Below, piece by piece: positions 54,437-63,314 of a stretch of DNA of 64,000 bases. The position numbers and the translations under genes are program-made. Source of the DNA: Sphingobacterium corticibacter (GTDB lineage: Bacteria; Bacteroidota; Bacteroidia; Sphingobacteriales; Sphingobacteriaceae); NCBI RefSeq assembly GCF_003076635.1, contig NZ_QDKG01000002.1, forward strand, positions 62,001 to 126,000, in the 5' to 3' direction. Below the pieces are notes generated by a model. That model was not told where the DNA came from and did no database searches. It was given only the letters and a program-made list of their open reading frames with translations. Position 1 is the first letter of the stretch, and every line of letters starts with the position of its first letter.

Positions 54437-54482
54437 ATACCAACAGAGCCTGATAATCAATTTTATCAGGCTCTGTTGGTAT
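54437..54482. terminator. Long perfect hairpin between convergent genes
   Basis: A 20-bp perfect stem (54437-54456 with 54463-54482, core CAACAGAGCCTGATAA) and a 6-nt loop lie between convergent genes. No T-tract follows on either side, so it is a terminator or 3'-end protecting structure of uncertain efficiency. Confidence 0.55.
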
Positions 54483-54502
54483 ATTAACAACTAAGATCTA
54501 AA

Positions 54503-56059
54503 TTAATACTCGGTCTGGAAAGTACGGAATGTAGATCGTAAACCGATTGTGAAGATATTAGCCGTCGTTTTTCCAATGGAATTCGGCGCATCTTGAATTC
54601 TATTGATAAATCCGACTTCTGCTCGCAGATTATAGCGAGGATTAATGATATAGGCCGCTCTTAACTCATTATAGAACAGATTGCGAAGATCGCCCTGTCC
54701 AATACGATTCCCCAACTGTGGAATATCCTGCCGAAATATATCTTGACCAACGTTGGTTGATATATCTGAATCTACACCATAACGAGCATACATACTTTGC
54801 CCATACAAATCAAACCGTTTCCAACGGTACGTCAGTATACCTAATATTTCCCGAAAATTTGCACCATTTGGATGTGCAATCGGTTCACCATTATTGCTAT
54901 AATTGATGCGGTTGTTTTCGTTTTGATACGTATATGGTGCAGCTTGATTGAATTCTACAGTAGCGTTTAATCGATCCACATTAAATAGATCGTGCGTTTT
55001 GACACCAAATTGATAAGAAGTACGACGATCACTATCTTTATTGAAGCTAAACTTGGAGAGTCGATCCGCATACAATTGTCCATAAACAATCCATTTAGGA
55101 ATTGGTCGATACTTCACATTTAAGCCCAAACCGCCATTTGCTCCCGATTCCTCGAGACCATGATCTTGCGCCCAGATCAAGGAATGAAATGCACCAATCG
55201 TCAGATTATTGGTCGCAAGATAATCCACATATTGAAAAGCCGCATACTTTACACCCTCTCCTAAACGTGTGGTGAATGCTTGATCACCACCATACTCACG
55301 TGGATTGAATCTATCTAACATCGTACCCCAAATACTATTGTATTGAAAGCGCTTCACCTTTCCAGAGAAATGAGCGTGTGCAAAATTGTACGGGCTTTCG
55401 GATACCAACATGGAGCGATAGCCATCACCAATGTGCAATTTATCATAGGCCAAGGTCACACGAAATGCAGTATCTACCTCGTAAGTCATATTCACCGTCG
55501 TATTCATCCAGTCAAATTCACTGGTTGGAACATTCTTGGAAAACCCTTGCCCAGGCAAGCCACCAATGCGCAAAGCACTGTTGTCTATATGTGTTGGGAA
55601 GCGTGCCTGATTTTCAAAAAAATTGACGTACAAAGAGAACTTCTCCCCTACGGTTAGTCCGGCTTGTGCACCGCGGGTATTAGTCCACAAATTTTTCTGA
55701 TTCGTACCACGCTGTGTTCCAATTATTAAATCGGGCAAAAAATCGAGATAGAAAGTATGATCCTCCTTCACGATCTGCACCAAATGTTCATCGAATATTT
55801 TTCGAAGAAACCAGTTTTTAGACGTATCAGCAGGTCTAAGTGGATCATCCGAATATCCTAATGACTTTTTTACTAAAGGTTTTACAGCAGTATGTCCAAG
55901 GGTAGTGTCGTTATAGAGCTCCTTCTGAAAATACTGATATCGTTGATAGGAATAGGGTTGATACTTAATCTGCCCAACAGCAAATTGTGCCAGCCCAGCA
56001 AAGAGGAGAAAAAGCGATAATCTTTTAGCGAAGTAGTGTGTCTTTTTAAGCGTATCCAT
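54503..56059 (-). CDS. Wzi/RemB-like outer-membrane protein
   Basis: This 518-residue outer-membrane protein has a signal peptide ending AVGQ. A long barrel follows, typified by FYLDFLPDLIIGTQRG, LAYDKLHIGDGYRSMLVSES and the terminal IFTIGLRSTFRTF. The GDGYRS-like region and barrel layout resemble the Wzi/RemB group of Bacteroidota, which attach capsule polymer or support gliding-associated surface structures. It lies at the edge of the polysaccharide locus, upstream of manC on the same strand. The family assignment is by pattern only. Confidence 0.7.
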   Translation of the reverse strand: MDTLKKTHYFAKRLSLFLLFAGLAQFAVGQIKYQPYSYQRYQYFQKELYNDTTLGHTAVKPLVKKSLGYSDDPLRPADTSKNWFLRKIFDEHLVQIVKEDHTFYLDFLPDLIIGTQRGTNQKNLWTNTRGAQAGLTVGEKFSLYVNFFENQARFPTHIDNSALRIGGLPGQGFSKNVPTSEFDWMNTTVNMTYEVDTAFRVTLAYDKLHIGDGYRSMLVSESPYNFAHAHFSGKVKRFQYNSIWGTMLDRFNPREYGGDQAFTTRLGEGVKYAAFQYVDYLATNNLTIGAFHSLIWAQDHGLEESGANGGLGLNVKYRPIPKWIVYGQLYADRLSKFSFNKDSDRRTSYQFGVKTHDLFNVDRLNATVEFNQAAPYTYQNENNRINYSNNGEPIAHPNGANFREILGILTYRWKRFDLYGQSMYARYGVDSDISTNVGQDIFRQDIPQLGNRIGQGDLRNLFYNELRAAYIINPRYNLRAEVGFINRIQDAPNSIGKTTANIFTIGLRSTFRTFQTEY

Positions 56060-56130
56060 CGATCCATCGAATATTGATGAATCGAAGATACGCTTTTTAG
56101 AATAGAATGTTCGCCCTAGTTAAGTTTGTG

Positions 56131-57129
56131 CTAGTCGATCAATTTGGATTGATGCTTTTCTAGGGTGTTATATACTTTCTTAACGTCTTGTGACTTTTCT
56201 TTTTGAACAAAGAGCATCGCATCAGGCGTCGATACCACAATGGTATTTTTTAGGCCAACAAAGGCTGTATACAGATCTGATCCCAACACCATGTTGCCAT
56301 TTTCATCGACCGGATGTCCGGTTTGTACCAGGTAATCGTACAATGATTCGAAAGATCCCAAATCAGACCACGCAAACTCTGTCGCCACTACGCGGATTTT
56401 CTTGGAACGTTCCATCACGGCATAGTCGATACTGATGGATGGAATTTTCTTCGACAGAGATTCATCTAAATAGCCATCTTTTTGACTCTTCCAAGTGGCT
56501 AATGCGGTCGCATACACCTGCGGCTCAAACTGCTGCAACTCTTGTAATAACGTATCTGCCCGAAAGCAAAACATACCCGAGTTCCAAAGGAAATTTCCCC
56601 TTTCGATAAAATCTTCCGCCGTGTCTTGATTGGGTTTCTCGCGGAAGGATAGCACTTGATCCTCTTGAAATTCAATATAACCGTAGCCTGTTTCTGGACG
56701 TACTGGTTTAATCCCAAAGGTCACGATATACCCTTGTTGCGCTTTGGCTATACCGGCTTGCATTGCTTGGCTATAAGCTTCTTCACCCACGATCACGTGG
56801 TCAGATGGTGTTACAATCAAAATATCATCTGGATTAGCGGCGAAAGCAGCGAAAGCAATTGCTGCAGCCGTGTTACGAGGCGTCGCCTCAATAATATCGG
56901 TATAGGCGATATCTTGCGCATCCATTACTTCTTGACTGAGTTGGTGGTTGTCGCAGTTGCCCACTACAGTCACTTGGTCGCACAGCGTTTGGTTGCGCAT
57001 GACGGTCATGGCGAAGAGCGAACCTTCTTTAAATAGTTTTAGATATTGCTTTGGATTGCTTTTTCGAGATAAAGGCCACAGTCGACTTCCTACGCCGCCT
57101 GTCAGAATTACGTGGATGATGTTGCTCAC
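56131..57129 (-). CDS. manC: Mannose-1-phosphate guanylyltransferase
   Basis: This 332-residue nucleotidyltransferase makes GDP-mannose. The signature ILTGGVGSRLWPLSRKSNPK binds GTP, and VTPSDHVI and FREKPNQDTA are the other catalytic motifs. It lacks the C-terminal isomerase domain of long ManC/AlgA enzymes. The start appears to be a GTG at 57129. It lies between the two Wzi-like genes. Confidence 0.93.
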   Translation of the reverse strand: MSNIIHVILTGGVGSRLWPLSRKSNPKQYLKLFKEGSLFAMTVMRNQTLCDQVTVVGNCDNHQLSQEVMDAQDIAYTDIIEATPRNTAAAIAFAAFAANPDDILIVTPSDHVIVGEEAYSQAMQAGIAKAQQGYIVTFGIKPVRPETGYGYIEFQEDQVLSFREKPNQDTAEDFIERGNFLWNSGMFCFRADTLLQELQQFEPQVYATALATWKSQKDGYLDESLSKKIPSISIDYAVMERSKKIRVVATEFAWSDLGSFESLYDYLVQTGHPVDENGNMVLGSDLYTAFVGLKNTIVVSTPDAMLFVQKEKSQDVKKVYNTLEKHQSKLID

Positions 57130-57361
57130 GGAGAATTGTTTTTTTATAATTTTTTTGTCTGGCTATCTTCAATTACTAATCTCGACGCAGATGTGTCAAA
57201 AGCTTAGGATCGGATTGACAGATTAGAGTGAGATTTTGCATGTTTTTGATACGGCACATTTAAACTCTTTAAATATACGGATTATTACAGAGATAATCCC
57301 TAGCATTAAACAACAAGATTTCAAGGATTTAATCTATAAATCGAATTAGCTTATCTTATAA

Positions 57362-57392
57362 TTTGCAGCTTGGCATACATTTGCTATCTTTA
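57362..57392 (+). promoter_or_regulatory. Promoter of the Wzi gene with -33 and -7 elements
   Basis: TTTG at 57362-57365 and TATCTTTA (one mismatch to TAnnTTTG) at 57385-57392 are 19 bp apart, the expected spacing. The ATG at 57409 lies 16 nt downstream. The rest of the 57130-57361 spacer is AT-rich with no other signal. Confidence 0.55.
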
Positions 57393-57408
57393 AGTAGAAC
57401 ATCTACTC

Positions 57409-58959
57409 ATGAAGAATTTTATTGTTGCCATTATAGGCGTTTTTAGCCTTGTATGTGGGAGTCTCCGTGCCCAAACGATCCTCGAAAAAGACAGCAGTCG
57501 CACTTCTGGATTTTCATTACAATTGGAAGGTGGCTACGCCGGTGATCGCCAAGTTCCCTTTTGGATGCGTTCCAATCAATTTGGATCCATCCCCTTAGAA
57601 GGAGGTTCAGGAAGCCTGTTGGTTCGGAGTTTCAAGGATTATCGCCAGCCTGGCGAATGGAAAGGGCGAGAATCCAATAATAATTCGCTTTGGGATTGGG
57701 GATACAGCTTAGAAGGTAGGGCAAATATCGGCCGTACTTTACAGGCACAAATCATCGAAGCACATGCAAAAGTACGATTTGCCATGTTTGAAGCACGATT
57801 AGGTCGCAGCCGCGATGTGATGGGACTCAACGGAGACACGCTGTTAACTTCAGGAAATTTTGCGGTATCTGGCAATGCCTTGGGCGTGCCGAAGTTTGAG
57901 ATCAGTATCCCAGAATATTATCGATTACCTTGGTTTGATGGTCTATTTTCATTCAAAGGTAATTTTGCTAATGGATATATGGGGAAATTTGAATTAAAAC
58001 CCTCATCATTCCGAGTTCCTGTAGACGATTATCGACTTAATACTTTTCTACACCAGAAATCTCTTTATGGGCGATTAGGTCGTGAAGCGTGGAAATTACA
58101 ACTCTATGGAGGATTCAATCACCAAGTACAATGGGGCGGCGAAAGTAAGCGATATGGCAAAGATTTTGACCTTAATTTTCTACAAACGCTCACTTATGTC
58201 ACCTTGGGAACAGCATATGGTGGGCAAGGAAATCCCATACCTCGCTCCAAAATTGGCAACCATCAGGGTTCGCTTGATTTAGGTGCCTCTTATAACTTTG
58301 GAAAAGTTACCCTAATGGCGTACCGACAAAACATTTATGATGTAGGTGCATTATCAAAACTGGCAAATATACGAGATGGATTAAATGGTCTTACACTAAG
58401 TAATAATTTGTACCGAAAAAATTCAAAAAAATGGGATTGGCGGAAAATTTTGGTCGAATTCTTTTATTCGAAAGATCAAGCTGGTTACCCTTGGTCTAAG
58501 GCAACTGCTTCTGGAGACGAGGACTACTACAACAATTCCGAATATCTGGAAGGCTGGTCTTATCGAGATGTTGGAATGGGTACTCCTCTTATCATTACGG
58601 CGCTGTCTGCTAGACCTGGACAAGCACATTTCCCCTTTGATTTCTTTATCAGTAATCGTGTGGTAGCAACTCATATTGGTGCCAGTGGGCATATATTTGA
58701 TTGGAATGTGCTTACAAAAATAACTTATGCGAAGCACTATGGTACGTTCGCAACAAGCGAATATGGAAAATCTACCGGCAGAACTTTCCACCAACCGCAT
58801 AGCGAAATGTTTGTACCTGTAAACCAGTTTTCAGCATTTTTACAGACAGAGAAGCGGCTTTTCTCAAACACGTGGCTAGGAGGAATGTTCGCGATAGATC
58901 AGGGAGGCATGCTCCCAAGTGGCGCAGGATTGATGGTGCACATAAGGCGTGAATTTTAA
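57409..58959 (+). CDS. Capsule assembly Wzi-family outer-membrane protein
   Basis: This 516-residue protein has a signal peptide (ending LRAQ) and a barrel rich in Wzi-family features: GYAGDRQVPFWMRSNQFGSI near the start, EARLGRSRDVMGLNG, FSFKGNFANGYMGKFEL and the C-terminal FAIDQGGMLPSGAGLMVHIRREF. In E. coli Wzi is a lectin-like porin that anchors capsule to the outer membrane. Its position inside a locus with manC, ugd and glycosyltransferases supports capsule or EPS attachment. The next genes are on the opposite strand. Confidence 0.88.
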   Translation: MKNFIVAIIGVFSLVCGSLRAQTILEKDSSRTSGFSLQLEGGYAGDRQVPFWMRSNQFGSIPLEGGSGSLLVRSFKDYRQPGEWKGRESNNNSLWDWGYSLEGRANIGRTLQAQIIEAHAKVRFAMFEARLGRSRDVMGLNGDTLLTSGNFAVSGNALGVPKFEISIPEYYRLPWFDGLFSFKGNFANGYMGKFELKPSSFRVPVDDYRLNTFLHQKSLYGRLGREAWKLQLYGGFNHQVQWGGESKRYGKDFDLNFLQTLTYVTLGTAYGGQGNPIPRSKIGNHQGSLDLGASYNFGKVTLMAYRQNIYDVGALSKLANIRDGLNGLTLSNNLYRKNSKKWDWRKILVEFFYSKDQAGYPWSKATASGDEDYYNNSEYLEGWSYRDVGMGTPLIITALSARPGQAHFPFDFFISNRVVATHIGASGHIFDWNVLTKITYAKHYGTFATSEYGKSTGRTFHQPHSEMFVPVNQFSAFLQTEKRLFSNTWLGGMFAIDQGGMLPSGAGLMVHIRREF

Positions 58960-58970
58960 TTCACGCCTTA
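58943..58970 (+). terminator. Hairpin at the 3' end of the Wzi gene
   Basis: Inverted repeat TAAGGCGTGAATT / AATTCACGCCTTA (58943-58955 and 58958-58970) overlaps the stop codon. A short T-rich stretch follows at 58978. Possible weak terminator. Confidence 0.45.
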
Positions 58971-59026
58971 TATCGACTTTTAAGAAAATGTTTATCAGTA
59001 GGATTACATCTTGGTAATCTCTCACG

Positions 59027-60130
59027 CTAACTATAAATCTTCAACTTTTTTACATCGTCTTCCAAAAGAAGACCATTTTCGCGTATCATCTCTACAAAAT
59101 CCTCAGCATTAGGATCGCCTTTGAATGGTACGTAGTAATTGTTTTGGCTGTTCACCCAGAAACAAAAAGCGACCAAATCCTTTGGAAAGAATTGGGCGCA
59201 TCGCGAAGTGAAGTAACTGACATCCGTATTATTCTTTTTGCCACCTTCAGCAATGAAATATGATTTACCTAGCTTTTTCGATGCGCTACGCATAGCGTCT
59301 AATGATTTAGATAATCTAGCTTTTAAAACCTCTGGCTTATAGTTTTCATAATCGTAAAAATCCATCGAACACAAATCAATATATTCATTCCCTGGATATC
59401 GCTTCTTGTATTCTTCTTCAGAAGATACACGATCCGTATTATACACCCAAAGAATATTGTCCACGCCTTTTTGTTTACTCAAATATTCGTGTGTCAGTCG
59501 ATAAAGGTTAATGTATTCTTCATCCGTACAGCGCCCTGCTCCCCACCAAAACCATTTCCCGGTACATTCATGAAAGGGTCGAAACAACACCGGAATTTCC
59601 TCTCCCCTGTCGTCCACTAATTTATGAAAAAATGCAGACAGCGTATCCAGCCACGTCAGGTATTGTTGTTGTATTGCCTTATCATTCAAGATTTTACTAA
59701 CGGTATTTCCAAAATCTTTCACTTTTCCATTGGCAGCACGGTTCTTTTGGTCATGATTTATATCCAATGGATTTCGTGTGTGCCAAGAGAGCGAGACCAA
59801 AAGACCTTTTGCATAGGCGTATTTGATAGCATCAACCACGCGCGAGGTAGATCCATCCAACCAAACTCGACCATTTCCGCGCTCTATCCAACCGAGATCG
59901 TAAGCGACCATTCCAGGGAATTGTCCGGTTACATCTTTAAAATCACTTTCCTCTAATCCGCGCCAACCAGTTCTAGACAAGGTATTTGTACTTTGATGCC
60001 CTAGAATAACTTGATCGCTACGACCAATCTTCACCAAATTATGAAGCAGCTGCCGGGTTCTATTCGTAATGTAACTGTTGGAGGGAAATTGTGCTGGAAC
60101 ATGATTTATGTTTGTATCTATCATACACAT
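59027..60130 (-). CDS. Glycoside hydrolase family 26 protein (beta-mannanase-like)
   Basis: This 367-residue clan GH-A hydrolase has acid/base Glu188 in FRPFHECTGKWFWWG and nucleophile Glu295 in YFIAEGGKKN, the GH26 signature. GH26 enzymes cleave beta-1,4-mannan or related linkages; in an EPS locus it could process the polymer. I see no signal peptide at the chosen ATG (60130), which is unusual for a family that is normally secreted. Start alternatives (Met at 60124) do not add one. A terminator-like hairpin separates it from ugd. Confidence 0.85.
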   Translation of the reverse strand: MCMIDTNINHVPAQFPSNSYITNRTRQLLHNLVKIGRSDQVILGHQSTNTLSRTGWRGLEESDFKDVTGQFPGMVAYDLGWIERGNGRVWLDGSTSRVVDAIKYAYAKGLLVSLSWHTRNPLDINHDQKNRAANGKVKDFGNTVSKILNDKAIQQQYLTWLDTLSAFFHKLVDDRGEEIPVLFRPFHECTGKWFWWGAGRCTDEEYINLYRLTHEYLSKQKGVDNILWVYNTDRVSSEEEYKKRYPGNEYIDLCSMDFYDYENYKPEVLKARLSKSLDAMRSASKKLGKSYFIAEGGKKNNTDVSYFTSRCAQFFPKDLVAFCFWVNSQNNYYVPFKGDPNAEDFVEMIRENGLLLEDDVKKLKIYS

Positions 60131-60155
60131 CGTTTTACTTTAATTATGAATACTC

Positions 60156-60188
60156 GTTGTAAAAATAAAGGAGGGCGAACCCTCCTTT
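60156..60188 (-). terminator. Terminator between ugd and the GH26 gene
   Basis: A 9-bp stem (AAAGGAGGG at 60167-60175 with CCCTCCTTT at 60180-60188) with a CGAA loop is followed on the minus strand by a T-rich stretch (TTTATTTTTA). It can end the ugd transcript. Confidence 0.75.
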
Positions 60189-60235
60189 TAAAACGTTTTA
60201 TCCATTATTTTATTCTGTACCGGATGATGAAATCA

Positions 60236-61618
60236 CTATTCTCCTATTGCGTAGTAAGCAAATCCTAACGTTTCCAACTCTAATCTATTCAGCAGTTTAC
60301 GTCCATCAAACACAAAAGAAGGGCGTTTCATATCTTCTTTGATACGTGTCCAATCATAGGTTTTAAATTCGTCCCATTCGGTCAACACTGCAGCAGCGTG
60401 TGCACCAGACAATGCCTCGTAAGGATCGTTTACTACTCGAACTAAACGTCGGTTATCCTCTGGAGAACGTGTGCCCAAATAATCCAAATCTTTATAAATC
60501 TGTTCCGCTGTTACTTTTGGATCGTAAACGACGACATTAGCTTCTTCTGCCAACAGGTGATCGGCAACATAAATCGCAGCCGATTCGCGTGTGTCGTTCG
60601 TGTCTTTTTTGAACGCCCAGCCCAAGAAACCAACGTGCTTTCCATTGACGGTGTTGTACATGGTTTGTATGATTTTTTCTGCAAAACGCGTTTTCTGATG
60701 GTCGTTCAGCAAAATCACTTGTTCCCAATAATCGGCTACCTCTCGCAGGTTGTACGAACGTGCGATGTACACCAAATTCAAAATATCTTTTTGAAAACAA
60801 GAACCTCCAAAACCTACCGAAGCTTTTAAGAATTTCGATCCAATTCGCGAATCTTGTCCGATTGCTTTTGAAACTTCTTCTACGTTTGCACCTGTTACTT
60901 CGCATAATTCGGAAATCGCATTTATACTGGAAACGCGTTGCGCTAAAAATGCGTTAGCTACTAATTTAGATAACTCGGAAGACCACAAATTCGTCGTTAG
61001 TATGCGTTCGCGTGGCACCCAAGCTTCGTAAACCTGTACCAAGGCCTCAATCGCTTCTGCACTCTCTCCACCAATCAATACGCGATCCGGATTGTGTAAA
61101 TCGGTGATGGCCGTTCCCTCTGCTAAGAATTCGGGATTAGAAAGGATATGGAAGTTTACACCATTGCCCGTATGATCCAAAATACTTTTTAGTGCCTCTG
61201 CGGTACGTACTGGTAGCGTAGATTTCTCTACTACAATTTTATCGGAAGTAGCAACTTCAGCGATTTGACGTGCACAAAGCTCGATATATTTCAAGTCTGC
61301 TGCTTGTCCTTTCCCTTTACCATACGTTTTCGTCGGAGTATTTACTGAGATAAATATCATGTCTGCTTCAGCAATTGCCTTATTCACATCGGTAGAAAAG
61401 AATAAGTTTCTGCCGCGTGCTTCTCGCACCACAGCATCCAAGCCAGGCTCGTAAACAGGTAAATTTTCAAGATTCTCATCGTTCCATGCCGCAATGCGAG
61501 CTTGATTTAAATCTACTACAGTAATATCGATATCTGGGTTCTTCTGCGCGATGACTGACATCGTAGGTCCGCCTACATATCCAGCGCCAATACAGGTTAT
61601 CTTCTTAATTTTGCTCAT
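60236..61618 (-). CDS. ugd: UDP-glucose 6-dehydrogenase
   Basis: This 460-residue NAD-dependent enzyme oxidises UDP-glucose to UDP-glucuronate. It opens with the Rossmann motif [11 protein letters not shown]. The catalytic Cys lies in [14 protein letters not shown], and the C-terminal UDP-binding part includes [21 protein letters not shown]-glucuronate is a precursor of acidic exopolysaccharide, matching the surrounding glycosyltransferase and pyruvyl transferase genes. The short C-terminal tail ends before a terminator. Confidence 0.96.
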   Translation of the reverse strand: MSKIKKITCIGAGYVGGPTMSVIAQKNPDIDITVVDLNQARIAAWNDENLENLPVYEPGLDAVVREARGRNLFFSTDVNKAIAEADMIFISVNTPTKTYGKGKGQAADLKYIELCARQIAEVATSDKIVVEKSTLPVRTAEALKSILDHTGNGVNFHILSNPEFLAEGTAITDLHNPDRVLIGGESAEAIEALVQVYEAWVPRERILTTNLWSSELSKLVANAFLAQRVSSINAISELCEVTGANVEEVSKAIGQDSRIGSKFLKASVGFGGSCFQKDILNLVYIARSYNLREVADYWEQVILLNDHQKTRFAEKIIQTMYNTVNGKHVGFLGWAFKKDTNDTRESAAIYVADHLLAEEANVVVYDPKVTAEQIYKDLDYLGTRSPEDNRRLVRVVNDPYEALSGAHAAAVLTEWDEFKTYDWTRIKEDMKRPSFVFDGRKLLNRLELETLGFAYYAIGE

Positions 61619-61666
61619 TTGTCTAATTATTATAAAAATGAAAAAATCATTTATGCTAAAATATCA

Positions 61667-62422
61667 CTATTTCCCAAAGGGATTCTTATATACACAACGC
61701 TTTTCTTTAAATATTAGGGTAAAAAACGGCAAATCATCCACCATATAACGCTTCCAGAGCCGTCCCGGTTCTTTCCACATTCTATATAACCATTCCAGCG
61801 ATAGTTTTTGCATCAGAACTGGAGCTCTTTTCAGTGTTCCAGCTTCGAAATCAATTGTCGCCCCGAGTGCCATAAAAACTTTCACTCCAAGCATCAAATG
61901 TTTGTACTTAAAAATCCATTTTTCTTGTTTCGGAGCACCCACACCGACCACTAATACCGTCGCACCAGATTGGTTAATTTTGTCGACAATGTCCAAGCAC
62001 TCTTGTTCGTTTTTCTCAAAACCATAAGTCGGAGAATGATGACCGATCACGATTTCGCGCCCAACCTTTTCATTAATTTTCACTGCCGCTTTTTCGGCAA
62101 CGCCCTCTGCTGCGCCCATCAAAAAGATTTTAACTGCATCATTATTACGGTGAAAATTATAGTAAGCTGGAAAGAATGAAGAACCGGGAATCACCTCTTT
62201 CACAGGTTTTCCCAAAAATTTCAATCCAAGTTGTACAATTTTGCTATCGCAAATTACCCAATCCGTTTGTTGGTAGATTTGATACAATTCTGCGTCTTTC
62301 TGCAGTTTAATTAAATGATCCACATTCGGCGTGATAAGAACACCTTCGTCGAAAGATTTTAATAATTCTTCCGTGCTGATATCGAGGATATCTATGTTTA
62401 ACAGTTTAACTGTTCTTTTCAT
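61667..62422 (-). CDS. WecG/TagA/CpsF-family glycosyltransferase
   Basis: This 251-residue glycosyltransferase of GT26 type has LLITPNVDHL-type motif VLITPNVDHLIKLQKDAELY near residue 30, WVICDSKIVQLGLKFLG, then VLVVGVGAPKQEKW and MALGATIDFEAGTLKRAP. Such enzymes transfer an N-acetylmannosamine-type or related sugar onto a lipid-linked acceptor. The ATG at 62422 shares one base with the upstream GT2 stop (TGATG). Codons of the preceding TTG are not needed. Confidence 0.92.
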   Translation of the reverse strand: MKRTVKLLNIDILDISTEELLKSFDEGVLITPNVDHLIKLQKDAELYQIYQQTDWVICDSKIVQLGLKFLGKPVKEVIPGSSFFPAYYNFHRNNDAVKIFLMGAAEGVAEKAAVKINEKVGREIVIGHHSPTYGFEKNEQECLDIVDKINQSGATVLVVGVGAPKQEKWIFKYKHLMLGVKVFMALGATIDFEAGTLKRAPVLMQKLSLEWLYRMWKEPGRLWKRYMVDDLPFFTLIFKEKRCVYKNPFGK

Positions 62423-63312
62423 CAATTTTTACTTTTACGCTTATTTTCCCGATCAATCATTACCTTTTTGTAGTCGAATATCTTCTCTAAACCGATGAAG
62501 ATATTACTTCGATTGCGAAGGATTTCTTTGGCAATGTATGATTTAACACCGAATTGGTGTGCTTTTGAGACAAAATATAAAACCGAGTATTGGTATGCGC
62601 TCAATTTGCTTTGGCGAAGCATATTGTTCACTCGGATGGTTTCGTCAAATCGAGCCAGAAAATATTCGGGCTTAATAGTATTCACGATGCTTCCGTCTCG
62701 GATGGTCACCGTGTATAAAACAAAATCAGATATCTCAAACGTTTTGGCCAGCACGCCACAACGACATGAAAACCACATATCGTTACCGGCAATCACTTCC
62801 GCGAAACGGATGTGATGATCCTCAATAAATTGACGGCGGTAAATCTTACCCCAAGGCACGGAATACTTGTACAGCACATCACGTTTGCCCTTTTGCTGGT
62901 GAGCATCGATTAAATCATTGAAGAACAAATGGCGATGACTTTCTTCGTAAGTATCCGAATCAGCAGAGTACACTTTATAATAGAAAACATCTATTTCTTT
63001 TTTAGCAACGCGATCCAGTTCATCATGGAAACCTTTGTTGAAAAAATCATCCGAATCCGCCAGTAACACGTATTTACCACGCGCATGCTCTAGGCCCACA
63101 TTCCGACTAGCGCCGGCTCCTCGCTTTCCTTTGTTGTGATATAGCGAAAATGCATAACCGGCTTGTAGTTTCTCAAGATTAGCAATTTCTTGCACATCGC
63201 TATTATCGTCCACTACGATCACTTCCAAATCAATTCGTTGCGGAATAGATTCTAACAAGCGTTGCAGCAGTTGGGTAGCATTTTTATGAGGTATAATTAT
63301 TGAGAAAACCAT
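62422..63312 (-). CDS. GT2-family glycosyltransferase
   Basis: This 296-residue GT-A fold glycosyltransferase has FSIIIPHKNATQLLQRLLES at the start, VIVVDDNSD (UDP-binding Asp), GAGASRNVGLEHARGKYVLL and the DxD motif LLADSDDFF. Acceptor and donor cannot be told from the sequence. It overlaps the wecG-like gene by one base and starts two bases after the pyruvyl transferase stop, so these form one tightly packed operon. Confidence 0.93.
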   Translation of the reverse strand: MVFSIIIPHKNATQLLQRLLESIPQRIDLEVIVVDDNSDVQEIANLEKLQAGYAFSLYHNKGKRGAGASRNVGLEHARGKYVLLADSDDFFNKGFHDELDRVAKKEIDVFYYKVYSADSDTYEESHRHLFFNDLIDAHQQKGKRDVLYKYSVPWGKIYRRQFIEDHHIRFAEVIAGNDMWFSCRCGVLAKTFEISDFVLYTVTIRDGSIVNTIKPEYFLARFDETIRVNNMLRQSKLSAYQYSVLYFVSKAHQFGVKSYIAKEILRNRSNIFIGLEKIFDYKKVMIDRENKRKSKN

Positions 63313-63314
63313 AC

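Noticed and set aside
60131..60235. A possible lost signal peptide or frameshift upstream of the GH26 gene
   Set aside because: The sequence before the ATG has a terminator hairpin and no hydrophobic coding stretch in any frame, so I found no evidence for a split gene.
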